Positions 51,260 to 59,813 of a stretch of 64,000 nt of DNA are shown piece after piece. Both the position numbers and the translations under genes were made by a program. Source of the stretch: UMGS1958 sp045542415. Its GTDB lineage: Bacteria > Bacillota > Clostridia > UBA1381. The notes under the pieces were generated by a model. That model saw only the letters and a list, made by a program, of their open reading frames with translations, searched no databases and was not told the DNA's origin. How positions within the stretch are numbered: position 1 is the stretch's first letter; the number at the start of each line of letters is the position of its first letter. The DNA lies in contig JAZQKZ010000070.1 in assembly GCA_045542415.1 (NCBI GenBank), forward strand, positions 1 to 64,000. The letters are read 5' to 3'.

Positions 51260-53044
51260 ATGGCATTAACAAACAACAAAAATGTTCTTGCTTGGATCGA
51301 CGAAATGGCTGCTATGTGTCAGCCGGACAATATCGTTTGGATCGACGGAAGCGAGGAGCAGTTAGAGGCTTTAAGAGCTGAAGCTGTTTCAACAGGCGAA
51401 ATTATGAAGCTTAGCGACGAGAAGTTACCGGGCTGTTACTATCACAGAACAGCTGTAAATGACGTTGCTCGTGTAGAGGACAGAACATTTATCTGTACTC
51501 CGACAGAAATCGAAGCAGGCCCGATCAATAACTGGATGGAGCCGTCAAAGATGTATGAGAAGCTTTTCGCTTTATACACAGGCTCAATGAAGGGTCGTAC
51601 AATGTACGTTATCCCCTATTCAATGGGTCCGGTAGGTTCACCGTTCTCAAAGATCGGTATCGAGCTTACAGATTCAATCTATGTTGTTCTTAACATGGTT
51701 ATTATGACAAGAGTTGGTAAGGCTGTTGCTGATCTTTTAGCTGACGATGACGCTGAGTTCACAAAGTGCTTACACGCTAAGAAGGATATCGATCCTGAAG
51801 AAAGATATATAGTACAGTTCCCGCAGGACAACACAATCATGTCAGTTAACTCAGGTTACGGCGGTAACGTATTATTAGGTAAGAAGTGCTTCGCTTTAAG
51901 AATCGCTTCATACTTAGGTAAGAACCAGGGTTGGATGGCTGAGCATATGCTTATCTTAGGTCTTGAGAATCCGCAGGGCGAGGTTAAGTACATCTGTGCT
52001 GCATTCCCGTCAGCTTGTGGTAAGACAAATTTAGCAATGCTTATTCCGCCGGAGTATTTACAGGAACAGGGCTATAAGGTATGGACTGTCGGCGATGATA
52101 TTTCATGGCTCAACATCGGTCCGGATGGCAGATTATACGCTATTAATCCGGAGGCAGGTTTCTTCGGTGTTGCACCGGGTACTTCAGTTAAGACAAACTT
52201 CAACGCTTTAGAGTCAACAAAGAAGAACACAATCTTTACAAACGTTGCTATTAACAACGATGACTTAACAGTTTGGTGGGAAGGTCTTGACAAGAATCCG
52301 CCGGTTAATGCAACAGAGTGGAAGGGTGCTCAGGTTAACGGTCCGGAGTTCGTTGCAGAGGGCAACAACTTAGCTCACCCGAACTCAAGATTTACAGCAC
52401 CGGCTATCAACTGTCCGTGCATTTCACCGGAGTTTGAAAACCCGCAGGGTGTTCCGGTATCAGCTATCGTATTCGGCGGCCGCCGTGCTAAGTGCGCTCC
52501 GCTCGTATATCAGTCAAGAGACTGGCAGCACGGTACATTCGTTGGTGCTACAATGGCATCAGAGACAACAGCAGCTGCAGCAGGTGCTGTTGGTGTTGTA
52601 AGACGTGACCCGATGGCTATGAAGCCGTTCGTTGGTTACAACATGGCAACTTACTGGGGTCACTGGTTAGACATGGGTAAGAAGCTCGGCGATAAGGCTC
52701 CGAAGATCTTTAACGTAAACTGGTTCCGTAAGGATGATGACGGTAACTTCATGTGGCCGGGATTCGGCGACAACATGAGAGTTCTTCTTTGGATTCTCGA
52801 CCGTTGCGACGGTAAGGTTGATGCTGATGAGGTTGCTATCGGTTATGTTCCGAAGCCGGAAGATATCGATGTAACAGGTCTTGACATGAGTGTTGAGGAC
52901 ATCAAGGCTCTCTTAACAGTTGATAAGGAAGTTTGGTTAGAGGACGTTGAGAACATCAAGGAGTACTTCGCACAGTTCGGCGATATGCTCCCGTCAGAGA
53001 TGGCTGACGAGTTAGCAAAGTTAGAGGCTAACTTAAAGGCATAA
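51260..53044 (+). CDS. pckG: GTP-dependent phosphoenolpyruvate carboxykinase
   Basis: A 594-residue enzyme interconverting oxaloacetate and PEP with GTP/GDP. The P-loop FPSACGKTNLAM at about 249-260, with the reactive Cys253, identifies the GTP class. Other marks are MSVNSGYGGNVLLGKKC, VGDDISWL and RRAKCAPLVYQSRDWQHG. In fermenting anaerobes it often runs toward oxaloacetate for succinate formation. Codon use is very biased (nearly all proline CCG, leucine mostly TTA or CTT, serine TCA), as expected for a highly expressed gene and stronger than in its neighbours. It is monocistronic. Confidence 0.97.
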   Translation: MALTNNKNVLAWIDEMAAMCQPDNIVWIDGSEEQLEALRAEAVSTGEIMKLSDEKLPGCYYHRTAVNDVARVEDRTFICTPTEIEAGPINNWMEPSKMYEKLFALYTGSMKGRTMYVIPYSMGPVGSPFSKIGIELTDSIYVVLNMVIMTRVGKAVADLLADDDAEFTKCLHAKKDIDPEERYIVQFPQDNTIMSVNSGYGGNVLLGKKCFALRIASYLGKNQGWMAEHMLILGLENPQGEVKYICAAFPSACGKTNLAMLIPPEYLQEQGYKVWTVGDDISWLNIGPDGRLYAINPEAGFFGVAPGTSVKTNFNALESTKKNTIFTNVAINNDDLTVWWEGLDKNPPVNATEWKGAQVNGPEFVAEGNNLAHPNSRFTAPAINCPCISPEFENPQGVPVSAIVFGGRRAKCAPLVYQSRDWQHGTFVGATMASETTAAAAGAVGVVRRDPMAMKPFVGYNMATYWGHWLDMGKKLGDKAPKIFNVNWFRKDDDGNFMWPGFGDNMRVLLWILDRCDGKVDADEVAIGYVPKPEDIDVTGLDMSVEDIKALLTVDKEVWLEDVENIKEYFAQFGDMLPSEMADELAKLEANLKA

Positions 53045-53058
53045 TTGATGTAGATATC

Positions 53059-53096
53059 AAAAACAGCGTTGCGAAATTCGCAGCGCTGTTTTTTTA
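53059..53096. terminator. Intrinsic terminator of pckG (probably bidirectional)
   Basis: AACAGCG-T-TGCGAA pairs with TTCGCA-G-CGCTGTT between 53062 and 53090, with one mismatch in the stem, followed by seven or more T. The convergent HAD gene ends at 53099. Confidence 0.85.
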
Positions 53097-53098
53097 GT

Positions 53099-53947
53099 CT
53101 ATATATAATGTCCTATGCAATTGGAGTCAGTAACAACATTATGGCAAATTCCATCAAGCAACTCCAGCACATCAGCAATTGCACCGTCATTATTCGAGCA
53201 TACAACATAATCTGCCGCTTGCTTTACTGTCTCCTCTGCATTCGCAACTGCAACACCAATTGCTGCCTTTTCAAGCATATCAATATCATTCATATTGTCG
53301 CCTACAGCTATTGTCTTACTGCGGTCAATTCCAAACATATCAGCAAGCATCAGTAAAGCCTTTCCTTTACCTACTCCTCCTGTTACAATATCAAGATATT
53401 TATCACCGCTTCGTACACAAAAGCCCTTGTCATATTTTTCACGATATATCGGCTCAAATTCATCAAGCACATCCTTGTCACCTATAATGAGCCACTTTAT
53501 CCAGGGTACATTCCATATTTCATCCGGCAGCTCATAGCATACGTCATAACCACGAAGCTTAAAGCGTGCCGTGTCTTCACAGTGCTGATATACATAAGTT
53601 TCCTCACTTTCGGTGTAAACCTCAAGTCCCAAATGCGGTTGTTCTTCAAATACACGCTTCAATATCGGCTTGCGTTCTTCTTCAATAGCCTTCGAAAATA
53701 ATGCTTCGTTCTTTTCAAAATCATATATCTTTGCGCCGTTATGAAGTATTGCAGGTGCGTTAATCTTTATCCTGTCAAGATAAGACATCACCGCAGGCTT
53801 TACACGTCCTGTAGCGACGGTAAATTTACCGCCGCCCTCCTTAAACTTTTTTATTGCTTCTATATTTCTTCGGCATACATCATGATTGTCGGTAAGTAAT
53901 GTTGCATCCATATCCGACACGATAAGCCAACCGTCATATTTTCCCAT
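53099..53947 (-). CDS. HAD-superfamily hydrolase, Cof type
   Basis: A 282-residue phosphatase of the HAD IIB (Cof) group. Motif I is SDMDATLL (Asp12, Asp14), motif II is TVATGR and motif IV is GDNMNDIDML. Members usually hydrolyse sugar phosphates or other small phosphoesters in the cytoplasm. It begins 8 bases after the topB stop and is probably cotranscribed with topB. The substrate is not predictable. Confidence 0.9.
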   Translation of the reverse strand: MGKYDGWLIVSDMDATLLTDNHDVCRRNIEAIKKFKEGGGKFTVATGRVKPAVMSYLDRIKINAPAILHNGAKIYDFEKNEALFSKAIEEERKPILKRVFEEQPHLGLEVYTESEETYVYQHCEDTARFKLRGYDVCYELPDEIWNVPWIKWLIIGDKDVLDEFEPIYREKYDKGFCVRSGDKYLDIVTGGVGKGKALLMLADMFGIDRSKTIAVGDNMNDIDMLEKAAIGVAVANAEETVKQAADYVVCSNNDGAIADVLELLDGICHNVVTDSNCIGHYI

Positions 53948-53955
53948 ACCCTCTC

Positions 53956-56124
53956 CTACTTCTTTTCAGTTGCCATTCTCAAAAGCTTTGCAAATTCGCT
54001 TTCTTCCTCATCCTGTTGCTTGTTCTGATTCTTTAAATACTGCTTTGTGAATGCCTTTGTTGCAGCATTCTTTGCCCCCTGCGTTCTGGTTTTATGCTGT
54101 TCCTGACTTTCTCTAAAGCCGCACTTACATACAAAATTTTTCTTATCACCTTTACCGATAAGCTCCATTTTTTTATGACATTCAGGACATCTTGCATTTG
54201 TAAACGTACTTAATCTCTCACGATATCCACATTCTCTGTCCTGACATACATACATTTTACCGTTTTTGCCGTTCACCGACAGCAGGAACTTTCCGCATTC
54301 CGGACACGGCTTTCTTGTCATATTGTCATGAACGTATTCCGCATCGGATTTAACTACACTTGAAACAAGCTCACGGGTATATTGAGTAATATTATCAATG
54401 AATTTATTCTTGTCACTCTTCCCCTTACTTATTCTTTCAAGCTCCATTTCCCATTTAGCTGTTAAAAGCGGCTCGCATAAATCCTTTGGTGCAAGCTTTA
54501 TAATCTGCTCGCCCTTTGATGTTGCAACAATTTCCTTGCCACGTCTTTCAATATAGAATGAATTAAACAGCTTTTCAATTATATCAGCTCTTGTCGCCGG
54601 AGTTCCCAGTCCACCGCCAATATAGTCTTTCATTTCCTTATCCTCAATAAAACGTGATGGATTTTCCATTGCACTAAGCAACGTTGCTTCGGTATATCTT
54701 GCCGGCGGTTTGGTCTTTCCCTGCTTCATTGTAACGTTTTTGCACGGATAGCTTTCGCCCTTTTTAATCGGCGGCAGCTTCTGAATTACCTCATCACTTT
54801 CTTCATCCTCATACTCGCCGTTATAAGCTTTCTTCCAACCCTCCGATACAATCTCGCTGCCGTTGGCATAGAAGTCGTATCCCTCGCAATTAAATACCGC
54901 ACTTACGCTTTTATATTCATAGTCCGACAGGAAATTCGCAAGGAATCTTTTTACCACAAGATTATATATTCTTATCTCATCATTATTCATTGAAACAAAA
55001 TCCGGTGCTTCCTCGGTCGGAATAATTGCATGGTGGTCGGATACCTTTGCATTGTTCACACATGATTTACGAATCTGCTTTCTCTCACGGATGATTTCAT
55101 TTGTAAGCTCACGGTAATTTCCCGATGCCAGAGCCTTTACTCTGTCATATAACGTCGGTACAATATCTGTTGTCAGATATCTTGAGTCAGTTCTCGGATA
55201 TGTCAACACCTTATGTTGCTCGTATAATCTCTGCATGATATTTAAGGTTTGCTTTGCACTGTAGCCGTAGAGCTTATTTGCATCACGCTGTAATTCCGTC
55301 AAATCATAGAGCATCGGTGCAGGAGTGTGCTTAGGTGTTTCTTTTACTTCAACTGCCTTGAACTCCTTACCCTTTATAGCTTTTACAATCTGCTCCGCCT
55401 TTTCCTTATTGAAAAGCGAAGTCTGCTTCTTATCGTCCCGATAGGTTGCAAAACATCTGCCCAAGTCTGCATTTACAGTATAAAATTCTTTCGGAACAAA
55501 TCTTCTTATTTCCTCCTCACGTCTGCAAATAATTGCAAGTGTCGGTGTCTGTACACGTCCTGCACTTAACTGTGCATTAAATTTACAAGTCAAGGCTCTT
55601 GTTACATTAAGGCCTACAAGCCAGTCTGCCTCAGCCCTTGCCTGTGCACTCATATAGAGGTTCATATATTCCTTGCCGTCACGCAGATTTGCAAACCCAT
55701 CACGGATCGCTTTGTCTGTCTGCGATGAAATCCACAATCTCTTTATCGGCTTTTTACAGCCTGTCTTTGCTATTATCCATCTCGCAACCAACTCACCCTC
55801 ACGTCCGGCATCAGTTGCTATAATAAGACTGTCAACCTCGTTCGACTTCATGAGAGAGCTTACCGCCTTATACTGCTTTGCACTCTGACCAATTACTGAC
55901 AAATCCATTCTTTTCGGCAGCATCGGCAATGATTCAAGGCTCCACTGCTTATATTCCGGTCCGTAGTGTTCAGGATCTGCAAGCTCCACGAGATGTCCCA
56001 TTGCCCATGTTACTATATATTTATCACCTATTATGCAGCCGTTTCCGTTTTTCTTACAGCCGAGTACTCTTGCTATCTCGCGTGCCACTGACGGCTTTTC
56101 GGCTAATACTAATATTTTTGACAT
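53956..56124 (-). CDS. topB: DNA topoisomerase III (type IA)
   Basis: A 722-residue type IA topoisomerase. The TOPRIM domain starts LVLAEKPSVAREIARVLG and has ATDAGREGELVARWI. The active-site tyrosine is Tyr309 in LTYPRTDSRY. The C-terminus holds zinc-ribbon-like repeats (CPECGKFLLS...CQDRECGYRE; CPECHKKMEL...CKCGF) and a basic tail. A longer frame runs to 56166 but AAAGGA stands 9 bases before the ATG at 56124. The gene is a chromosomal housekeeping form by context; plasmid and ICE elements also carry topB, but nothing mobile is near. Confidence 0.94.
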   Translation of the reverse strand: MSKILVLAEKPSVAREIARVLGCKKNGNGCIIGDKYIVTWAMGHLVELADPEHYGPEYKQWSLESLPMLPKRMDLSVIGQSAKQYKAVSSLMKSNEVDSLIIATDAGREGELVARWIIAKTGCKKPIKRLWISSQTDKAIRDGFANLRDGKEYMNLYMSAQARAEADWLVGLNVTRALTCKFNAQLSAGRVQTPTLAIICRREEEIRRFVPKEFYTVNADLGRCFATYRDDKKQTSLFNKEKAEQIVKAIKGKEFKAVEVKETPKHTPAPMLYDLTELQRDANKLYGYSAKQTLNIMQRLYEQHKVLTYPRTDSRYLTTDIVPTLYDRVKALASGNYRELTNEIIRERKQIRKSCVNNAKVSDHHAIIPTEEAPDFVSMNNDEIRIYNLVVKRFLANFLSDYEYKSVSAVFNCEGYDFYANGSEIVSEGWKKAYNGEYEDEESDEVIQKLPPIKKGESYPCKNVTMKQGKTKPPARYTEATLLSAMENPSRFIEDKEMKDYIGGGLGTPATRADIIEKLFNSFYIERRGKEIVATSKGEQIIKLAPKDLCEPLLTAKWEMELERISKGKSDKNKFIDNITQYTRELVSSVVKSDAEYVHDNMTRKPCPECGKFLLSVNGKNGKMYVCQDRECGYRERLSTFTNARCPECHKKMELIGKGDKKNFVCKCGFRESQEQHKTRTQGAKNAATKAFTKQYLKNQNKQQDEEESEFAKLLRMATEKK

Positions 56125-56154
56125 TATATTTATTCCTTTCAAGTATTCACTGTT

Positions 56155-56183
56155 ATTATACCACAAAAAATCCGATACATCAA
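56155..56183 (-). promoter_or_regulatory. topB promoter overlapping the upstream gene's terminator
   Basis: On the minus strand, TTGATG (56178-56183), a 17-base spacer and TATAAT (56155-56160). The -35 lies in the loop and stem of the pectate lyase terminator. Confidence 0.65.
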
Positions 56184-56200
56184 GTATGTATCGGATTTTT
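56166..56200 (-). terminator. Intrinsic terminator of the pectate lyase gene
   Basis: AAAAATCCGATACAT (56166-56180) pairs perfectly with ATGTATCGGATTTTT (56186-56200) around a 5-base loop, just after the stop at 56206 on the minus strand. Confidence 0.9.
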
Positions 56201-56205
56201 GATGT

Positions 56206-59181
56206 TTATTTAATTGGCTTCATTGATGAAACACTGTTCCAGTAGAATACCTTTGCTGCTCCGTCTGTAACAGCTTCGCCTGCTTCTGACTGCTTGATTT
56301 TTGATGATACGACACCTGTCAATCTGCCGTTTTCATCATAGCTTGCTTCAATCTTTACAATTTCAGGCTCTGCCTTTGGTGCGAGTGCAAGTCCGTACAC
56401 ATACCAACCTCCCGAAAGCGAGTAGATATATACCGGCTCATTCGCTTTAAGTCCGGATACAGTATAGCTCATGCCGCTTAATACCGAAATTGTCTGCTTG
56501 GTTGAGTACTGCTCAACCACAACCTCTCTTGCAGTGTCCTTGTTTGATGATGCACAGTCGATAACAAGGTCGCAATCTGCATCAGGCGTGAATATAAGGC
56601 ATCTTGCACCTGTTACTGTATTTCCTTTGCCGCCTATCTTGATTCGCTTTGTATATGCAGTTGTGCCGATTGTTGTCTTGTTTTCCGTTACTTCAACACC
56701 TGCTTCAGCTGTCGCTCCTACATCAAGACCGTTGTGGAAAATAGTTGCTGAATATGTTCCTGTTGTGAAATCATTTGCAATCCACTTTACTCCATCGCCT
56801 ACTATTGTTACAGTTGATGACGGTGCAAGAGTCGGTGACGGGGTTGCATTCGGGTCAGGTGTCGGTGACGGTGTCGGCTCTGCTGTCGGTTCCGGTGTTG
56901 CTGTTGGCTCCGGTGTCGCTGTAGGTTCAGCTGTAGGTGCTATTGTAGCATCAGGATTCAATGTCGGCTCCGGAGTCTTATCCGGTGCTACTGTTGCACC
57001 CGGTGCAGTTGACGGATATGTACCGCCCGATACATAAGTTGATACCACGTCCGATGTATATGCCTTTACCTTGCTTTCAAGCTCTGTATTGATGTCATAA
57101 ATTGCATCATCAACCTCGTCATTGAACTCAAATTCAAAATCGTTACCACAACGTCCCGAATATCTGCTTACAATCTCCGGAACATTTGCCGGAGCATCGG
57201 GCGTATATTCATACATCGTCGCAGCTGTATCAAAGTTGTTATATGTAGTGCCGCCCGAAAGTGTTACATAGCTTGACGGTACCTGCTCGTCTCTTGTATC
57301 GGCAAAGTACGCATCAAAGGTTGTTGCATTATCCTTTGCATTGATTATCGGATTTCCGCCGTAAATTGCGTTATTGTATGCTTTGATAATTCCGCCGGTT
57401 TCACCTGAGAAGGTTCCGTCTCCCATAGCATCTGTTCCCTGCAATGATGAAAGCATAGGATGCAGACAGTTACGGAAATAGTTAGCCTCAACAAAGGCTG
57501 ATGAGCCTGTTGTTACACCCACGCCATACTTTGCATTACCGTCAAAGTAGTTATTGTAGATGTGAATTGAACCCTTTCTGATTCTCGGATGACGTGAGTC
57601 TGAATGGTCAAACCAGTTATGGTGATATGTCACATAGAAATCCACACTGTCCTGATGCATTCCGCACAGTGAACATTTTCCCGAATCCCAGAAATGATTG
57701 TATGAAATTGTGACATAGGTTGAATTACCCTTAACATCACACGAGCCATCGCCCTTTTCCTGGTCGCCGCCCTTATTATTTCCGTAGAAAATATCGTTGT
57801 TATGCACCCAGATATTTGTATTGTCAGTATCAAGTGAAAGTCCGTCATCCTTAAAGCTCTTTATACCGAAGTTACGGATTTCCACATTGTTTGCCTCACG
57901 CATCAAGAAACTCCATCCGTCAAGGATTGTGTCCTCGCCTACACCCTCCATTGTCACGTTATAGCATCCCTTTACCTGAATATATCCTGAACCGTTCAAA
58001 TCCGCAACTGCCGAGCTTGGAATATGTCCGATATAACGGATGATAAGAGGGGTCTTATCATAGCCTTTCTGACGTCCTGCCATAATTTCAGCAAGTCCGA
58101 CCTTTGTTTCAACTCCACCCTTGTTATTGATTATAACGTCGGCTGAGATTGTGTTTATATTCGTCTTATCCACATACAGAATAATTGCGTCTGATTTTGG
58201 AGTACCGTCATCATTATATCCGCCTGAAGCAGTACCGTTCGGAGAGTTCGGATCATGTGCAAAACCGTCTCGGTTATGTGCAATAACCTCAAATTCACCC
58301 GTTTGCGCCGCATCACTTTCGACTCCGGCTATTACTGCTGCAACCTTCATTGTATATGTTCCCGCTGCAAGTCCCAATGCATCTGCACGATAATATGTAT
58401 CATATCGGCGTATAAGCTCATCGTCTATCTTTATATAATCTGTTTCGCATGTCTTTTTCACATATACATTGTATTTATCAACCTCTCTTGTATTAGTCCA
58501 TGCAACATATGCACTTTCAAGCCAAGGTTCATAATCAATGATTGTAAGCTCTGACGGAATTGTAGGATCTGTTGTCGGACCCGGCGTTTCCGTAGGTGCA
58601 GGCGTTGCATCAGGATCTGCTGTTGGTGCAGTTGTAGGTGCAACATATTCACCGTAAGTTATTGTCATTGTACTAATATATGCATGATTTTTGCTTATAG
58701 ATGTGGCACTACCTTTTGACACATCATAATATTCACCTGCCGGAGTACCTGTAATTCTGTATGAACCTGCAGGAAGATTAGTAATAATCAGGGCATCACT
58801 CTTTGACGATGTAGCATACATCTCACCTGTACGGATATTTGTAACAAGAGTACCCTTGCTCATATTTGAATGTGATGAGGTAAAACTCAACGTAAATACT
58901 CCTGTTGTTGTGAAGTCGATATAATCCGTAGCAGTGTCTCCTGCCGACAGCTTAATATATGACTTCGAGTCAGATGCAAGCTCACTTATATTTCCGCTCA
59001 GACCCTCAAATCCGCCAAGACTGCCGTTTAAGCTATCTTTAGCATAACCGTTTGCTGACGAAAACGTGGTAAAATCATACGCAAAAGATACATCATCCGC
59101 TGTCACCGGAATCACCGCAGTAGTCATACTCACTGTAATACCAATTGCAGTTATTACCGATGTGATTTTTTTAATATTCAT
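56206..59181 (-). CDS. Secreted multidomain pectate lyase (PL1 family)
   Basis: A 991-residue extracellular enzyme that cleaves polygalacturonate by beta-elimination. In order it has a signal peptide (1 to about 28, ending VTADD), an N-terminal beta-sandwich (about 30-185), a Thr/Pro linker, an FN3-like domain (about 210-310), the PL1 parallel beta-helix (about 330-720), a long EPTATPEPTA linker, a C-terminal beta-sandwich possibly a carbohydrate-binding module (about 800-935), and a 53-residue terminal domain ending KVFYWNSVSSMKPIK. The PL1 core has GDGSCDVKGNSTYVTISYNHF and the catalytic-arginine region SDSRHPRIRKG. A frame runs to 59229, but AGGAG lies 7 bases before the ATG at 59181. No SLH, dockerin or sortase signal is present. 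Confidence 0.93.
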   Translation of the reverse strand: MNIKKITSVITAIGITVSMTTAVIPVTADDVSFAYDFTTFSSANGYAKDSLNGSLGGFEGLSGNISELASDSKSYIKLSAGDTATDYIDFTTTGVFTLSFTSSHSNMSKGTLVTNIRTGEMYATSSKSDALIITNLPAGSYRITGTPAGEYYDVSKGSATSISKNHAYISTMTITYGEYVAPTTAPTADPDATPAPTETPGPTTDPTIPSELTIIDYEPWLESAYVAWTNTREVDKYNVYVKKTCETDYIKIDDELIRRYDTYYRADALGLAAGTYTMKVAAVIAGVESDAAQTGEFEVIAHNRDGFAHDPNSPNGTASGGYNDDGTPKSDAIILYVDKTNINTISADVIINNKGGVETKVGLAEIMAGRQKGYDKTPLIIRYIGHIPSSAVADLNGSGYIQVKGCYNVTMEGVGEDTILDGWSFLMREANNVEIRNFGIKSFKDDGLSLDTDNTNIWVHNNDIFYGNNKGGDQEKGDGSCDVKGNSTYVTISYNHFWDSGKCSLCGMHQDSVDFYVTYHHNWFDHSDSRHPRIRKGSIHIYNNYFDGNAKYGVGVTTGSSAFVEANYFRNCLHPMLSSLQGTDAMGDGTFSGETGGIIKAYNNAIYGGNPIINAKDNATTFDAYFADTRDEQVPSSYVTLSGGTTYNNFDTAATMYEYTPDAPANVPEIVSRYSGRCGNDFEFEFNDEVDDAIYDINTELESKVKAYTSDVVSTYVSGGTYPSTAPGATVAPDKTPEPTLNPDATIAPTAEPTATPEPTATPEPTAEPTPSPTPDPNATPSPTLAPSSTVTIVGDGVKWIANDFTTGTYSATIFHNGLDVGATAEAGVEVTENKTTIGTTAYTKRIKIGGKGNTVTGARCLIFTPDADCDLVIDCASSNKDTAREVVVEQYSTKQTISVLSGMSYTVSGLKANEPVYIYSLSGGWYVYGLALAPKAEPEIVKIEASYDENGRLTGVVSSKIKQSEAGEAVTDGAAKVFYWNSVSSMKPIK

Positions 59182-59210
59182 AAAAATTCTCCTCTCTTTC
59201 ATATGTATTA

Positions 59211-59239
59211 ATTTTATCACTATTAACACTTTTTTTCAA
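59211..59239 (-). promoter_or_regulatory. Sigma-A promoter of the pectate lyase gene
   Basis: On the minus strand, TTGAAA (59234-59239), a 17-base spacer and TAAAAT (59211-59216) give a leader of about 25-30 bases. Further upstream no catabolite-responsive element could be recognised. Confidence 0.65.
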
Positions 59240-59348
59240 TATCTTAATTATATGACTTAAAATATCAGTATTTCAAAGATAATATAACTGTAATTAATAC
59301 ATATCAATTAAACATATATTTAACCATAATAGCGAAAGGACAACCCAA

Positions 59349-59813
59349 ATGCAGATTGAATTAATATGCGATAATATCACCGCAAAAAAGGGTGACTGTA
59401 TTATATATCATATGACGCTCACCCCCAAGGAAGATATTGATATGCTTAATATTGAAATAATTCCGACAGCAGAAGCTTTTCCCGACAGTAATATTATTAT
59501 TGACCCATACAGTGTTACAGTAAGCGATAATCTTAAACACATATCACAACTGAATGATAACGGCATATTCGAAATAACAGTTGAGGAAAACAACTCTGAT
59601 AAAGAAATTAATCTATCTTTTAATGCACAGGTCACAAAAAATTTCAAAAGAAACACAACTGCCGTTATTGCCTCTTACAGCAATAACGGCAGCATAAATG
59701 AAGCATACGCACATACTGCAATTGACGGACCTACTCTACCGATTGCAGTCCCTGTTATATGCTCTTTTGTGTTCATTATAGTCTCCGGTATAATGATTAA
59801 ACAGTTTATTTAA
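59349..59813 (+). CDS. Hypothetical tail-anchored protein, 154 aa
   Basis: A 154-residue protein with GAAAGGA 8 bases before its ATG. The N-terminal 125 residues read as beta-strands of a DUF11-like adhesin fold (ITAKKGDCIIYHMTLTPKED...GIFEITVEENNSDKEINLSFNAQV), and a single C-terminal transmembrane helix (about 132-152) ends the protein. There is no N-terminal signal peptide, so orientation is unclear. No family is recognised. Its 3' end overlaps the convergent DUF1015 gene by 8 bases and contains a perfect 13-bp inverted repeat at 59659-59692. Confidence 0.65.
   Translation: MQIELICDNITAKKGDCIIYHMTLTPKEDIDMLNIEIIPTAEAFPDSNIIIDPYSVTVSDNLKHISQLNDNGIFEITVEENNSDKEINLSFNAQVTKNFKRNTTAVIASYSNNGSINEAYAHTAIDGPTLPIAVPVICSFVFIIVSGIMIKQFI
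59659..59692 (-). terminator. Possible terminator hairpin inside the convergent 154-aa gene
   Basis: CTGCCGTTATTGC (59659-59671) pairs perfectly with GCAATAACGGCAG (59680-59692) around an 8-base loop. On the minus strand it is followed by a moderately T-rich TTGTGTTTCTTTT. It lies about 115 bases past the DUF1015 stop and could end the uvrA-ybaK-DUF1015 transcript. Confidence 0.5.

Noticed and set aside
56750..57000. Tandem repeats coding EPTATPEPTA as a possible mobile or CRISPR-like repeat
   Set aside because: The repeats are in frame in a secreted enzyme linker and vary by codon; there are no uniform spacers.
56471..57037. Glycine/valine-rich plus-strand open frame opposite the pectate lyase linker
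   Set aside because: It is the complement of the Thr/Pro-rich linker repeats; no start signal is present and composition follows from the repeats.
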